From Bidens hawaiensis (Eukaryota > Streptophyta > Magnoliopsida > Asterales > Asteraceae), in the NCBI GenBank assembly GCA_021521415.1, contig JAIQDT010003797.1, positions 186,001 through 250,000 on the forward strand: DNA of 64,000 nt, in the 5' to 3' direction. Shown one piece after another: positions 1 to 10,597 of the stretch. The notes under the pieces were generated by a model. It was not told where the DNA came from, searched no databases, and saw only the letters and a program-made list of their open reading frames with translations. The position numbers were made by a program, and so were the translations under genes. Every line of letters starts with the position of its first letter. Position 1 is the first letter of the stretch.

Positions 1-1
1 G

Positions 2-3000
2 ACACCAGCTGACATGACTGGTGTACCCCGAAGTAAGGCGGAGCATAAGCTCAAGTGTGACCCGGCTTTTACGCCGGTCATACAAAAGCTTCGCGTAATG
101 GGTGCGGAACAGGCTAACGCGTGTAGAACCCAAGTCAAGGAACTCCTTGACGCAGGCATCGTACGCGTTAGTAAATATCAAACATGGGTTGCAAATCCCG
201 TCATGGTACCGAAATCCAACAAACAATGGCGCATGTGCATAGATTTTAAAGACCTAAACAAAGCATGCCCCAAGGATTGTTACCCGTTACCCGAAATTGA
301 CCTTAAGGTAGATTCGTTAGCACCGTTTCGCCTTAAATGCTTCCTTGATGCGTATAAGGGATACCATCAAATCCACATGGCCGTTGACGATCAGGACAAA
401 ACCGCATTTCGGACGCCCGATGGCACATTTTGTTACCAAATGATGCCATTCGGACTTAAGAATGCTGGGTCCACGTACCAACGCCTAATGGACAAAGAGT
501 TCCATGCCCAAATCGGGAGGAACTTAGAAGTTTACATGGATGACTTGGTCATCAAAAGCCTTGAGCCAGAGGCGATGTTGACAGACATCGAAGAAACTTT
601 CAACACGCTCAGAAAAATAAACATGAAGCTCAACCCGAGCAAGTGTTCCTTTGGGATGGAAGAAGGGAAGTTCTTAGGAGTCATCGTTACCAAAGATGGC
701 TTCAGAGCGAACCTTGAAAAGATCGAAGCCATTATGAAAATGGAATCACCTACTACCATCAAACAGGCTCAGACACTGAATGGACGACTCGTCGCACTTA
801 ACCGCTTTTTGGCGAACCATGCGGATAGGTCGTTCCCATTCGTGTCAACATTGAGAAATTGCTTGAAGAAAACGCACTTCCGCTGGACACCAGAAGCGGA
901 AGCAGCTTTTCAAGAGATTCGGTCACGCTTGATCGAACTCCCAACGCTCACAGCACAAGAAGTAGGGGAGGAATTAATTCTCTACCTCTCCGCCACAGAC
1001 AGAGCAACCGTGGCAGTCTTACTAGTAGAACGAAAAGGCATCCAGATGCCCATCTACTATGTAAGCCGCGTCTTAACGGACGTAGAAACCCGGTACTCTA
1101 CCCTGGAAAAATTAGTCTTAGCACTTGTACAGGATTCACGCAGGCTAAGACGATATTTCCAAGGTCACCCAATCACCATTCTCACCAACTTCAAACTTGC
1201 AAACGTTCTATGCAAACCCGAGTTGTCGGGACGCCTGGCCAAATGGGCAATTGAGTTGGGGGAATACGCGATAAAGTACAAGCCAAGACCAGCCATAAAA
1301 GGCCAGGTCTTAGCCGACTTTATTGCGGAAGTCCCCGCATCGTGGGACAAAGAGTGCCAGGAAGAGGCTCAACCCTCTCCAGCACAAGACATTAACGATG
1401 CCTGGCAACTCTATACTGATGGAGCAGCCAACAACGAAGGTTCAGGCGCAGGGTTGAAACTAATTAACCCGACAGGCCAAGAATACAATTACGCTATTCG
1501 GCTTGATTTTCCAAGTACGAACAATGAAGCGGAGTACGAAGCATTCTTGGCCGGATTAAGAATTGCGCGTAAGATAGGAGTGAAAAACTTGGAAGCCCAC
1601 GTGGACTCCATGCTAGTAGCCAACCAGATAAACGGGACGTACACGGCCGTGAATGACATAATGGCCCTGTACCTTGCGCAAGCCAAAACCCTTATGCGCG
1701 ATTTTAACGATTGCAAAGTTGTGCACATCAAGCGAAGCGAAAACAAATCTGCGGATGCGTTAAGCAAGCTTGCATCGTTAGCCTTCACCCACTTGGGAAA
1801 GGACATCCACGTTGAACTTCTTGGAGCACCATCAGTCCCACACAAGGAAATTTGTGTCATCCAAACCGGCACAGAAACATGGATGACACCAATCATAAAT
1901 TACCTTGCAGCGGGTATACTACCAGAGTCGAAGACACATGCAAGAAAGATACGTTGTAAATCATTGAACTATCAACTTGTTGATGACATACTTTACAGGC
2001 GTAACTTTCTTGGCCCACTCCTCAGATGCGTGGACGACCAAGATGCCGACTACCTCCTAAGGGAAGTACACGAAGGCATCTGTGGAGTACACGCAGGTCC
2101 ACGCGCAGTTGTAGCTAAGCTAAACAACGCGGGATACTTTTGGCCGGAGATGCACACGGATGCACTAGATGTAGGCCCTGCCAGCTTTACGCACCCAACA
2201 CGCATCGCCCAAAGAACGAACTTGTTCCAGTCACTTCTTCATGGCCATTCCAGAAGTGGGCCATCGATGTGACAGGCCCATTTCCCACAGCAGCAGGGAA
2301 CGTTCAGTTCCTAGTGGTAGCCATCGACTACTTCACTAAGTGGATAGAAGCAAAACCCTTAGCCCAAACAACCGCAAAACATATCAAAAAATTTATTCGG
2401 GAATTTGTCGTTTCGGACTTCCACAGAATTTGGTGAGCGATAACGGCACCAACTTTGCTGACCAGAAGCTACAAAAGTGGCTGAAAGAGCTTCAAATCAC
2501 CCCCACCTTTACCTCAGCGGCACACCCGCAGGGTAATGGTGAGGTGGAAAGAGCAAACAAGAGCATCGTCGATGGCATAAAGAAAAGACTCTTGGAGAAT
2601 AGATCTGGCTGGGTGGACGAAGTTTCACATGTCCTTTGGGCAAACAGAACGCTGAAAAAAGCAAGCACGGGCGAGACTCCGTTCAGCCTCACCTATGGCA
2701 CTGAAGCCATGGTCCAGTCGAGATTGGTCTACCCTCACCAAGAGTCATAACTCAACCAGAAGACAATGATGCGGAACGACGGTTAGACCTTATGCTAACC
2801 GAAGAGCGCAGATACCTAGCCGCAGCGCGTGAAGAGAACTACAAACGACAAATGCAAAAGTACTACAACACGCGGATGAAACTCTGCAACTTCAATGTCG
2901 GAGACTACATACTGCGTAACAACGAGGCTTCGAACCAAGAGCGCCCAGGAAAGCTGGCCCCGGGGAAGGGCCATACATTATTAAAGAAGTTTTGGGAAAG

Positions 3001-3084
3001 GGTGCATACCGGCTCGAAAGGCTCGATGGCACCCCCATCCCAAGAACATGGAATGGAGCTCAATTACGCAGATGTTACATATAG
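2..3084 (+). pseudogene. pol: Ty3/gypsy (Tat) pol remnant: RT, two RNase H domains, integrase
   Basis: The first frame (14-2272) is open for 752 codons. It contains reverse transcriptase with the YMDD catalytic motif (residues 174-177), a degenerate gypsy RNase H (about 322-440) and a second, archaeal-like RNase H starting at YTDGA (467-471) with NNEAEY after it. Dual RNase H is typical of Tat elements. The H-H-C-C region leads into integrase, whose D, D and E positions are visible in WAIDVTGPF (about 2257-2283), VSDNGTNF (about 2433-2456) and GNGEVERAN (about 2532-2558). The integrase part is spread over different frames, with breaks near 2160-2200, 2410-2435, 2715 and 2960. The 5' end runs off the window, so gag and protease are not seen. 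It would have made the element's cDNA and inserted it; this copy cannot. Confidence 0.9.
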
Positions 3085-3612
3085 ATCAATTCCAAACTTG
3101 TAAAGAAAAGGCCTAGATCCACTTCTAATGGAAATGATTCTCCTTATCACATTGTGTTGATAGCCTTACCTTTATACTTATGAACTGACCACACTGATAT
3201 GCCAGTATTCACCGCATAAATAAGTGAGGGAGGAAGTAAGTCGTTGCGTGTGGAAAGCGGCACAACCCGCATAAACACATAAACAGTAAATATTTATACA
3301 CAGGTCAGATATAGATAAAGTTTGGTCATCCTACTAAGTGAAAGTGACGGTCCTACCCGCACAATCATGATAGAGGAAATAGAACATTAACCTATTATCT
3401 AACACGCGTCGAAAGGTTAACTTATTCAAAACACTTAGAAAATTGCTAAGTTAAACTAAAATATGCATGAGCAAATCATATAATGTTTACAAGGCAAGGC
3501 GTTAACAAAACATTTATATTCACAGTAAAAGTTGTTCAAATATTACAAAATGGCTAGGTATCTACCCGCCTACAAAAAACACAAATCTAACGGTTGGAAG
3601 GAATCTCAAGAT
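3085..3612. other. Non-coding spacer between pol and the antisense ORF
   Basis: AT-rich sequence inside the Tat element. I see no ORF, RNA gene or repeat in it. It would carry the 3' ends of two converging transcripts, pol from the left and the antisense gene from the right. Confidence 0.5.
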
Positions 3613-5136
3613 TCAAGCTTCGGGACCACTTCCTCCAAACCCACTTAAACCCGCACCATCAGTCGGCTGCGGCGGTTCGAGGAAAGCTTTGAGAACAGCT
3701 AGCCCGTCATCAGCACCAGCAACTTCATTCACCTTCTCCACAAACGGATGCGGGAAGGCAGCATACTGGTTCACAGCTTGGTCATAGGCAGCTTCAGTAT
3801 CAACATCGTGTAAAGGAAAATTGGAAGGAGGGATGCCTTTCTCTGAAAATCCTAGACCAAGCAAGAAACCAGCCTTCTCCCCATCCTCATGAGAAGCATT
3901 GAGGGCTGCGCTCATGGCATCATCATAGGATGTGTTCGCGAATATCCGATGCACAATCTACAATAAAAAATATATATAAAAAACTTTTCTAAGTATAAAG
4001 AAAAGCGCAAAGCAAAGAAATTATGGAGCTATGCGTACCTGCGGCAACGCTTCTCGTAGAAGCCAATCCTTATTGGATAGAGCTTCCTGAAGGGTAGCTT
4101 GAGCTTGATCGCGGGCGCGTTCCGCTTCATTCTTGTTGAGGTTGGCAAGCAACACGTCCTTGGCAGCAGCCTCTTCAACGCCTTTAAGCTTGCGCTCAGT
4201 GCGATCAAGCACAGCCCTCTGATCCAAGAGCTCCTGTAGCTTCTTGGCATCCTCTAAAGCCAAAGCCTCATAAGCATGCTGAAGCTTCTCCAGTTTGGCT
4301 TTAAGCTCTTCATTCTCAGCGCGCAGAGGCTCAGCAACGGCTTCAGCTTTGGTGGCCCTATCGGTCGCATTACGCGCAGTTTCCTTGGCTAATCTAAGCT
4401 GTTCGTTAACAGCTTGAGTAGCCTTGGAACGGGCCTCATGCCTGGCTTGGATCTCGACCTCAAGGTCCTTGAAGGCCTTTTCTTTTTCAGCAGCGGTGGC
4501 GGCAAGCTTCTTGTTCTCCTCCCGCAGCGATCGCACCTGAGCCACCTCCAGGCTACGCGCAGTCTTTAACTTGTCGTTTTCACGACAAAGTAACTCGACA
4601 CGTGGCTGCATCTGGGCGAGAAGAATTCGAAGCTCGTTAGACAACCTGCCCTCCTGGTAGCTAGCCATAGCCTCCCCCAGTGCACCGCTTGGAGCGGCAT
4701 GGCGCGCCCAGTCGACGCAGTTTGCAGCCGTCCTGAGAGTCGTGCCTCGGCGGATATTCCACCTTGGCTCACAGACCTCATTGGAATCTGAAACTGCAAC
4801 AAAAAACAGTTAAGAAAAAATGAATCAGGAGGAATAACAGGCCAAAGTAACCCCACGCACCTGTAGGGTCGATAACAGGCCGATAGCCGCTAAACCCATC
4901 ACCTGAACCTAAAGGATATCCATCCAAGAGGTCAAGGAGATGGGAAGGAGGCAAAGGTTGGACTCCCTCATCAACAGAGAAGCCATTGAGGTAGAGACCA
5001 TCGGAGATGAACTCATTTGAGATGAACTCATAACCGTGGTAGCCGCCGCAGATGAGCTCGCGAAAAAAGTCACCGCCGGTCCGGTGAAGGATGTAGTAAA
5101 GATGGCACTGACGGCCGGCGGAGATGACGTCATAAC
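3613..5136 (-). pseudogene. Antisense ORF of the Tat element, 3' exons (coiled coil)
   Basis: This is the distal half of the antisense gene whose 5' half is at 17137-18745. Read on the minus strand, the rest of exon 3 (5136-4861) meets a donor at 4860. Exon 4 (4793-4039) follows a TTGCAG acceptor and encodes a long Ala/Glu/Lys-rich coiled coil of about 200 residues. Exon 5 (3957-3613) follows a TGTAG acceptor and ends in a Gly/Pro-rich tail and stop. Splice sites were read by eye from GT..AG and frame continuity. The frame within 5136-4861 is uncertain, because two frames look protein-like. Tat antisense ORF products have no proven function. The copia insertion separates these exons from their promoter by 12 kb, so the gene is presumably inactive. 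Confidence 0.65.
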
Positions 5137-5558
5137 TGTAGGTTCCCAGCCGGATCTACACGAGATATCGCGTTCTACGTAGGTGCGGAATCCCTACGTA
5201 AGACGTTACGAGTATAGAAAACGATACGAGCCAAAACACTATACGATAATCAAACACACGTTGTATTTCAACCGTAAACACGTGATACTATGATCACTGA
5301 GTACAAACTCTCTGACTCGAATACAAACTCTCTCAAAACATCAACTCTCTCGATCATCATCTAAGCCGTAACCTAGCTGAATATATAGGCGACAACTTCG
5401 CCTGGTAAGTTCAGGCGAAGTTGTTCCTAACTTCGCTTGTTCCACAAGTTCGCCTATAACTAGCGAACTTGTGATAACTTCGCTTACATACAAAACTCAA
5501 ATCTAACTAACACAATTACAGACACTCGACACTGAACTACTGACATCATGCACCAACA
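5137..5558 (-). repeat. 3' LTR of copia element 1
   Basis: 422 bp and nearly identical to 16715-17136. It contains a TATATAT promoter-like run (5381-5387) followed, in the element's orientation, by a conserved 5' region, and about six copies of the GCGAAGTT/AACTTCGC motif (about 5393-5490). The four differences from the other LTR are single-base substitutions. Confidence 0.95.
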
Positions 5559-5572
5559 GACTCCCCCTTGGC
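5559..5572 (-). other. Polypurine tract of copia element 1
   Basis: Minus strand CCAAGGGGGAGTC lies immediately before the 3' LTR. It is the expected primer for plus-strand DNA synthesis. Confidence 0.85.
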
Positions 5573-8503
5573 AGTAGCTTCATCTCTTTAGCTTCAAACA
5601 CGTGTCTTGTAATCTTCAACGACCTTGCATCTTCATCTTCAAGCATGAACTCCTTCGCGTACACAAATGATACAATTCTTTGATATTTCTTCGCTTCGTC
5701 TTTCCAAGCAGGAATATAAAAGATTTTCTTCTCATTCAGCACCTGCGGATCAGCTTGCGACAAGGTCACCAGATGCATCGGATCATAAACTCTTAGCAGC
5801 TCTTGTTCATCTTCGTCTTCCATCACTGCTTCAGCTGTTTCACAATCAACAAACCACCACTTTAGATCTTTGAGCACATCCTTGGGCATCTGTTTCATCG
5901 GCACTTCTTTAAGGCACCGGATCGGCTTATACTTCATAATCATCCAAGGTTTTCCATCTGCTCTCAAACCTCTATCCTTGTCTTCAACAAGTTTTCCCTT
6001 TTGTGGTTTCAACAGCTCAAATTTCTTCTCTTTTATACTCTCTTTCCACACAATTTTCCCAATAACTCTAGCCATATTATCATCACTTCGGTTAATCAAC
6101 CCCAATCTGGCTAAAGGTCTTTCACTTCACATTCTGGCATTGTATTCAGTGATCTTAAAAGTCTTTTGAAATACTGAACACCGTCATATCTTTTAATCAC
6201 GAAGAGCCTCAACTGCTCATCATATATCCAGCAGATAATCCCTTTTTTCGCTTCAGCATAACCTTTAATGTTGTAACTCTTCTTAAACATTGTAGGAACC
6301 ACTGGTTTCTTCGTTTTGACGAACCACTGAGCATAGCCTTCTTTCCATCTAGGCTGCTCTTCCCATTCAGATTCATCACTTGCCATCTCTTTACTCATAT
6401 CTGCTTTCTCAACATCTGGAATGTCATGCTCTACATTCTCCTCAACTATCTCTCCCTCTTCTATCTCTGTATCAATCACAATCTCTTCACCAATCTTCTC
6501 TATCTCTTCCACTGGTAATACATCATCATCACCAACCAACTCATCATCCATCTCCTCAACCTCCACTACCACCACATCATCACCACCAGCTGCAGTTGTC
6601 GACTCCCCCTGAGTTGTGGAAGTCCCAAGAGCTTGTACAGTTCTTGGCAACTCACCACCTGCACCTTTCGATGCATTGGGATCATCGTCTCTATCATTGC
6701 GCTTCTTCGTCCTCAACTCATCGCCATTACAGCTCGTCTCCCCCTGAGATGCCAAGAACTCCTTCAGAGCATCTATGATTTTTCCATGTTCTACCAGCAG
6801 GGACGACTGCATCTGATTCTCTGCAATAGGCGTTGAATAGCCTGGGTCTGGATAAGATTAATCCTGGATTGTTCTGCCACGACCCGTTCAAGTGCTGCTA
6901 TTCGTTCTGAGTCTAATAAGGTTGCATCGAAATCGAACCTCATATGTGATATATCTTGAGTGTACTGAGGAGGGATTTCCGATGTCACCGGGACCTCAGA
7001 AGTAGGCAAAGACGTAACCGCAGGTGGTATCGTCACCGATGACCCTGCAGTGGCCACAACAGTCGACGCAATAAATTGTGCCACGACCTCCGTTGGAGTA
7101 ACAGTCGGAGGCGGCAACGAAACGATCTCATGAGCCGAAAGTTGGAAAGTAGTGGGTGGGAGGCCAAATGTAGATGAGGTAGCCACCACGGGAACAACCG
7201 TAGCGCTTGGCCTTGTAACCTGTAATGATGAGGGAACCATTGTCATACCGGATAGTGCTGGTGGAGTGAAACGTACCACCCTAGAGCTCTCACCGACTCC
7301 CGATCCTGAACCTATCCATTCCCTTCTCGACCTGCGTATTAACTGTTGTACCTCCTCCTCGTAATCTGACTCGCTGTCATCATCAGTTCTCTTTCTCTTC
7401 CCATGAGTCCGTTCATGTGTTACCAACAACCTTCTTGCCTCATCAGAACCAGCCACCGTAGCAACTGTCCTAGTAACATTCACACCCAAAGCACGTTCAA
7501 CCGGGACCTGTACATTCTCTTCAGGGTCTACCCTCTCCATGTCAAAAAATCCTTGACCGCCAAACTCTGCGTCAAGGTCAACGTTCTCCTCCGGTGACAC
7601 AACAGGAGCAGCAGGTATAGCTTGAGGTGCTCCTGCCTGTTGTGGTGCCGGGTCCCTAAACTCGTCCCCTCGAGCAGGCACATACCCCGGGTTGATCAAG
7701 TACCCAAAAAGTGGAGTATGTCGAGGACGGAGCTCAGGTTTGCTCCTCGCACTTGAAGATCTGCATTGAGCAAAGATTCTTTTGTTCACACTCTCTACAT
7801 ATCTGATTGGACGGCGCTGAGGTAGCGTAGCAGCAACATGATTCAAGATCATTTGCAAGAATCTTGGATACATGATGAATCTCTCACGCGCCATCGCCCT
7901 TCTCTGACGATCAATCTCATAGAAGACCATCTGACTAAAGCTGTATCGCTTGTTGTAAGTCAGAGCAGTCATCGCAGACTGCATGGTCGCGCCCATGCCA
8001 TCAGTGCCCGCCTTTCTCCCTGACATGCATACAATCATGACATGCATGAGAAAGCGCCACTGGTCAAGCAAAAATCCTTTCCTTCTCTGAGTATCCCCCA
8101 AGGGACCAGAGTATCCCATTCTCAAAAACGCTCCATCACTGAAAGGAGCCACAAACTCTGTCGGGTCATCCCTTATCTCATTTCCAAAACGTAAAGCCGC
8201 CCGGATTTGTTCAGAAGAGAACTGAACAATCTGATTGTTTACTGTTGCGCGCATCACCGGGGGTTCGACTCTACAGTCATATTCCACGGTTTGCCAAAAA
8301 TCCTCAATATTAGGCAAGGATATTGGCAGAGTTGTTGTAATCGCGTGGAATATCCGCGAGCGTAAAAGAAATGTGATGATTTCGCGGAAATCATCAACTC
8401 CGCTCGCCTCCGGGTCTAATGTTATATACATGTTATGACCCGGGAAGAACTGTCTCTGGTTATCACCACCGTCATCTCCGCCTGCACCACCTACAGCAGC
8501 CAT
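5559..8503 (-). pseudogene. Extra ORF downstream of pol, copia element 1, frameshifted
   Basis: Three consecutive minus frames (8503-6791, 6812-6111 and 6105 into the LTR) read like one protein of roughly 1000 residues, broken by frameshifts near 6800 and 6110. The first 270 residues form a compact domain, with a pattern around FREIITFLLRSRIFHAITTT, then FW, a GY-G element, WRFLMHV, and MYPRFLQMIL. I recognise this pattern from unnamed 3' ORFs of Asteraceae copia elements; it has no established function. The middle is Pro/Thr/Ser- and Glu/Asp-rich and looks disordered. The C-terminal third is Lys/Glu-rich. No signal peptide or membrane helix is evident, so an envelope role is not supported. 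The last frame runs into the LTR, so the true C-terminus is unclear. Confidence 0.6.
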
Positions 8504-9191
8504 ATCTGCATCAAACAGACTAAGTTAGATACACGTCAACACAAATCACAAGTTCGCCTGTTACCATGAGCGAAGTTGTGATCTATTTGTATAGGCGAAG
8601 TTAAAGGTGGGGCGAAGTTGGGAAACAACTTCGCTTCAACTTTAACTTCGTCTGTTAACTGTTAAGTAAAAAGGTCCAGGCGAAGTTAATGGTAACTTCG
8701 CCTAACCACAACATCGCCTCATAAACTGTTTCAAAATCTATAAACAGGCGAAGTTAAACCTCAGGCGAAGTTACGGATAACTTCGCCTAAACTGTAACTT
8801 CGCCGAATTCGAATCGGCAACAGTTAGGTGTATCGAACGACGTGTAGATGATGAAATTGGAGATCGAGGACTCCGTAACACATGATTTTATGAAGTTTTA
8901 GACGTTCATGTAAATTACTATCACGTAATAACAAGTTTGAAATCGGGTGTTTAAGGTTCGAAAGAACGAGGTCGTTAATCGAGTCGAAACGACCGATGAT
9001 TAACCTCAATAAACAGAGATTATACGATAAAAGAACCCTACACACCTTGAAATCGGATTGAATCGAAAGAAAGTTAACACAGATTGAAGAACGATAAGTT
9101 CGCTTAGGTTATACGGAGATAAGTTCGCTGAGATTTGGAAAATAATGAAGTCTGACCTTAAAACTTCTTTATATAGGGTCAAAGTTAGTAC

Positions 9192-9217
9192 AGGCGAAGT
9201 TATCGATAACTTCGCCT
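9192..9217. repeat. 26-bp perfect palindrome
   Basis: Two 12-base arms (AGGCGAAGTTAT and its reverse complement) around a CG centre. It is the most perfect example of the inverted motif that recurs through this element's non-coding DNA. Confidence 0.9.
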
Positions 9218-9793
9218 ATACCAGGCGAAGTTATGAACAAGTTCGTCGGTATTTACAAAACAAACCCCTATACTTTGACAAATTTGCAATTAAGTTTTAA
9301 AACATCCTTTAAAACGTTAAATGATACGATTAAGACCAAGTAACCACGTATAAAATAATACAACTACATAAGTAGAAAAACTTTTTAAACTAAAGTACAC
9401 GGGATCAAATTTCAGTCTTGACAGGGACTACCATGTTTTAGAAAAGATCCGAACAGGAATCATACTAATTACGTGACTGTCACACAGATCCGTGTTCAGC
9501 TGTATTATGACATAAAGAAACAGGTTGTAAGCAGGTAATATACTTAAAATGGTTTTCATAGTTTCTTTGATACGAGTTAGGTTCAATTAAGCTCAAAACT
9601 TAAGTGGGCAACAACTCAGAGATTATGATGTCTCCTATCTATTCTCAAAGCGTATTTGGCTTTCCCCAAGTCACCCCGAATTGACCTCGACCCGTAGTGT
9701 CTGATTAAGTAGTAATTACTCTTCGATCTTAGACTCTGCTTCCAGTTCACCTTCTTGTGTCTTGATTGAGAATCATTAACATTATTAACTCTA

Positions 9794-9795
<2 letters not shown>

Positions 9796-9831
<36 letters not shown>
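9796..9831. repeat. (TA)n microsatellite
   Basis: About 18 uninterrupted TA units inside the non-coding part of copia element 1. Confidence 0.95.
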
Positions 9832-9835
<4 letters not shown>

Positions 9836-10597
9836 TTTTTTAATGTATTTACACAACTTCAGATAAACTACCGCAATTCCCGAATCTGGATCACTGCAGT
9901 ATCTTGACACGCTATCTTTACGGGAATCAGAACACTCACGGGCTCGTGTATGACTGGGTAATCGCTTTTTTGCCTATCATTCGGAAAGATATGTATGAAG
10001 ACATGCACAACTCTTAAGGAGTCTCCACATAAAATCGAGTAGATTTAGTTAGTATCACTTCTACTTTTACGCACCATAAAAAGCTACCATGACATACAAT
10101 GACTGTTCTAAAGTCTTTTAGGCCTAATAACTTCACTAGTTAAGCACACAGAATCAGTATATCTATCACCTTCCAAGGTTGGATCAATTTTCTGTTAAAC
10201 ATAGTAAAGTAACTTCTTACGAAGTAGTAGACTTGAAAAATAATTTCATCTCCCATAAAAAAAAAATTTAACTTCAATCGCCCCGATCAAGTCAAAGTCT
10301 TCAGGTAAACGGCTATCCTGAAGATCCAATGGATCAGCTGGACCGACCACATACAAGTATGTGTCCTTCTAACTAAGTATGATCGACTAATTTTCAGCGA
10401 AAGAATAAAAACACATCATAAACCGCCCCGGTCACTTTCAGTCATCTGGTTAATGGCTATCCTCATATTCTACAAGAAGAAATGAGGACCAAACATATCT
10501 GAAGACATGTCCTTCAAACTGAGGCAACCGACATTGTTCTAAGCGATAGTGACGTTTTTTTTTTTTTTTTTTTTTAATACTAAGACAAAAAGCAGGG

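Larger units (their letters stand above)
8504..10597. other. Non-coding interior of copia element 1 with inverted GGCGAAGTT motifs
   Basis: Two kilobases without a gene lie between RNase H and the extra ORF. Clusters of GGCGAAGTT and AACTTCGCC lie at about 8546-8815 and 9094-9245, including a 26-bp perfect palindrome at 9192-9217. Blocks at about 9939-10215 and 10290-10555 also occur, diverged, in copia element 2. The second block is itself two imperfect repeats about 140 bp apart. A TA microsatellite (9796-9831) and a T-run (about 10556-10575) are also present. Confidence 0.75.

Noticed and set aside
859..1254. Overlapping open frame within the gypsy pol
   Set aside because: It is in another frame of the RT/RNase H coding region, which has clear motifs.
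6380..6778. His/Ser/Pro-rich + strand frame
   Set aside because: It is the complement of the Glu/Asp/Val-rich part of the copia 3' ORF, which makes long frames on both strands.
9192..9217. Resemblance of the palindrome to recombinase sites such as loxP (ATAACTTCG arm)
   Set aside because: Only nine bases agree, the arms face the other way, there is no spacer of the right type and no recombinase nearby. It is one of many copies of an element-specific motif.
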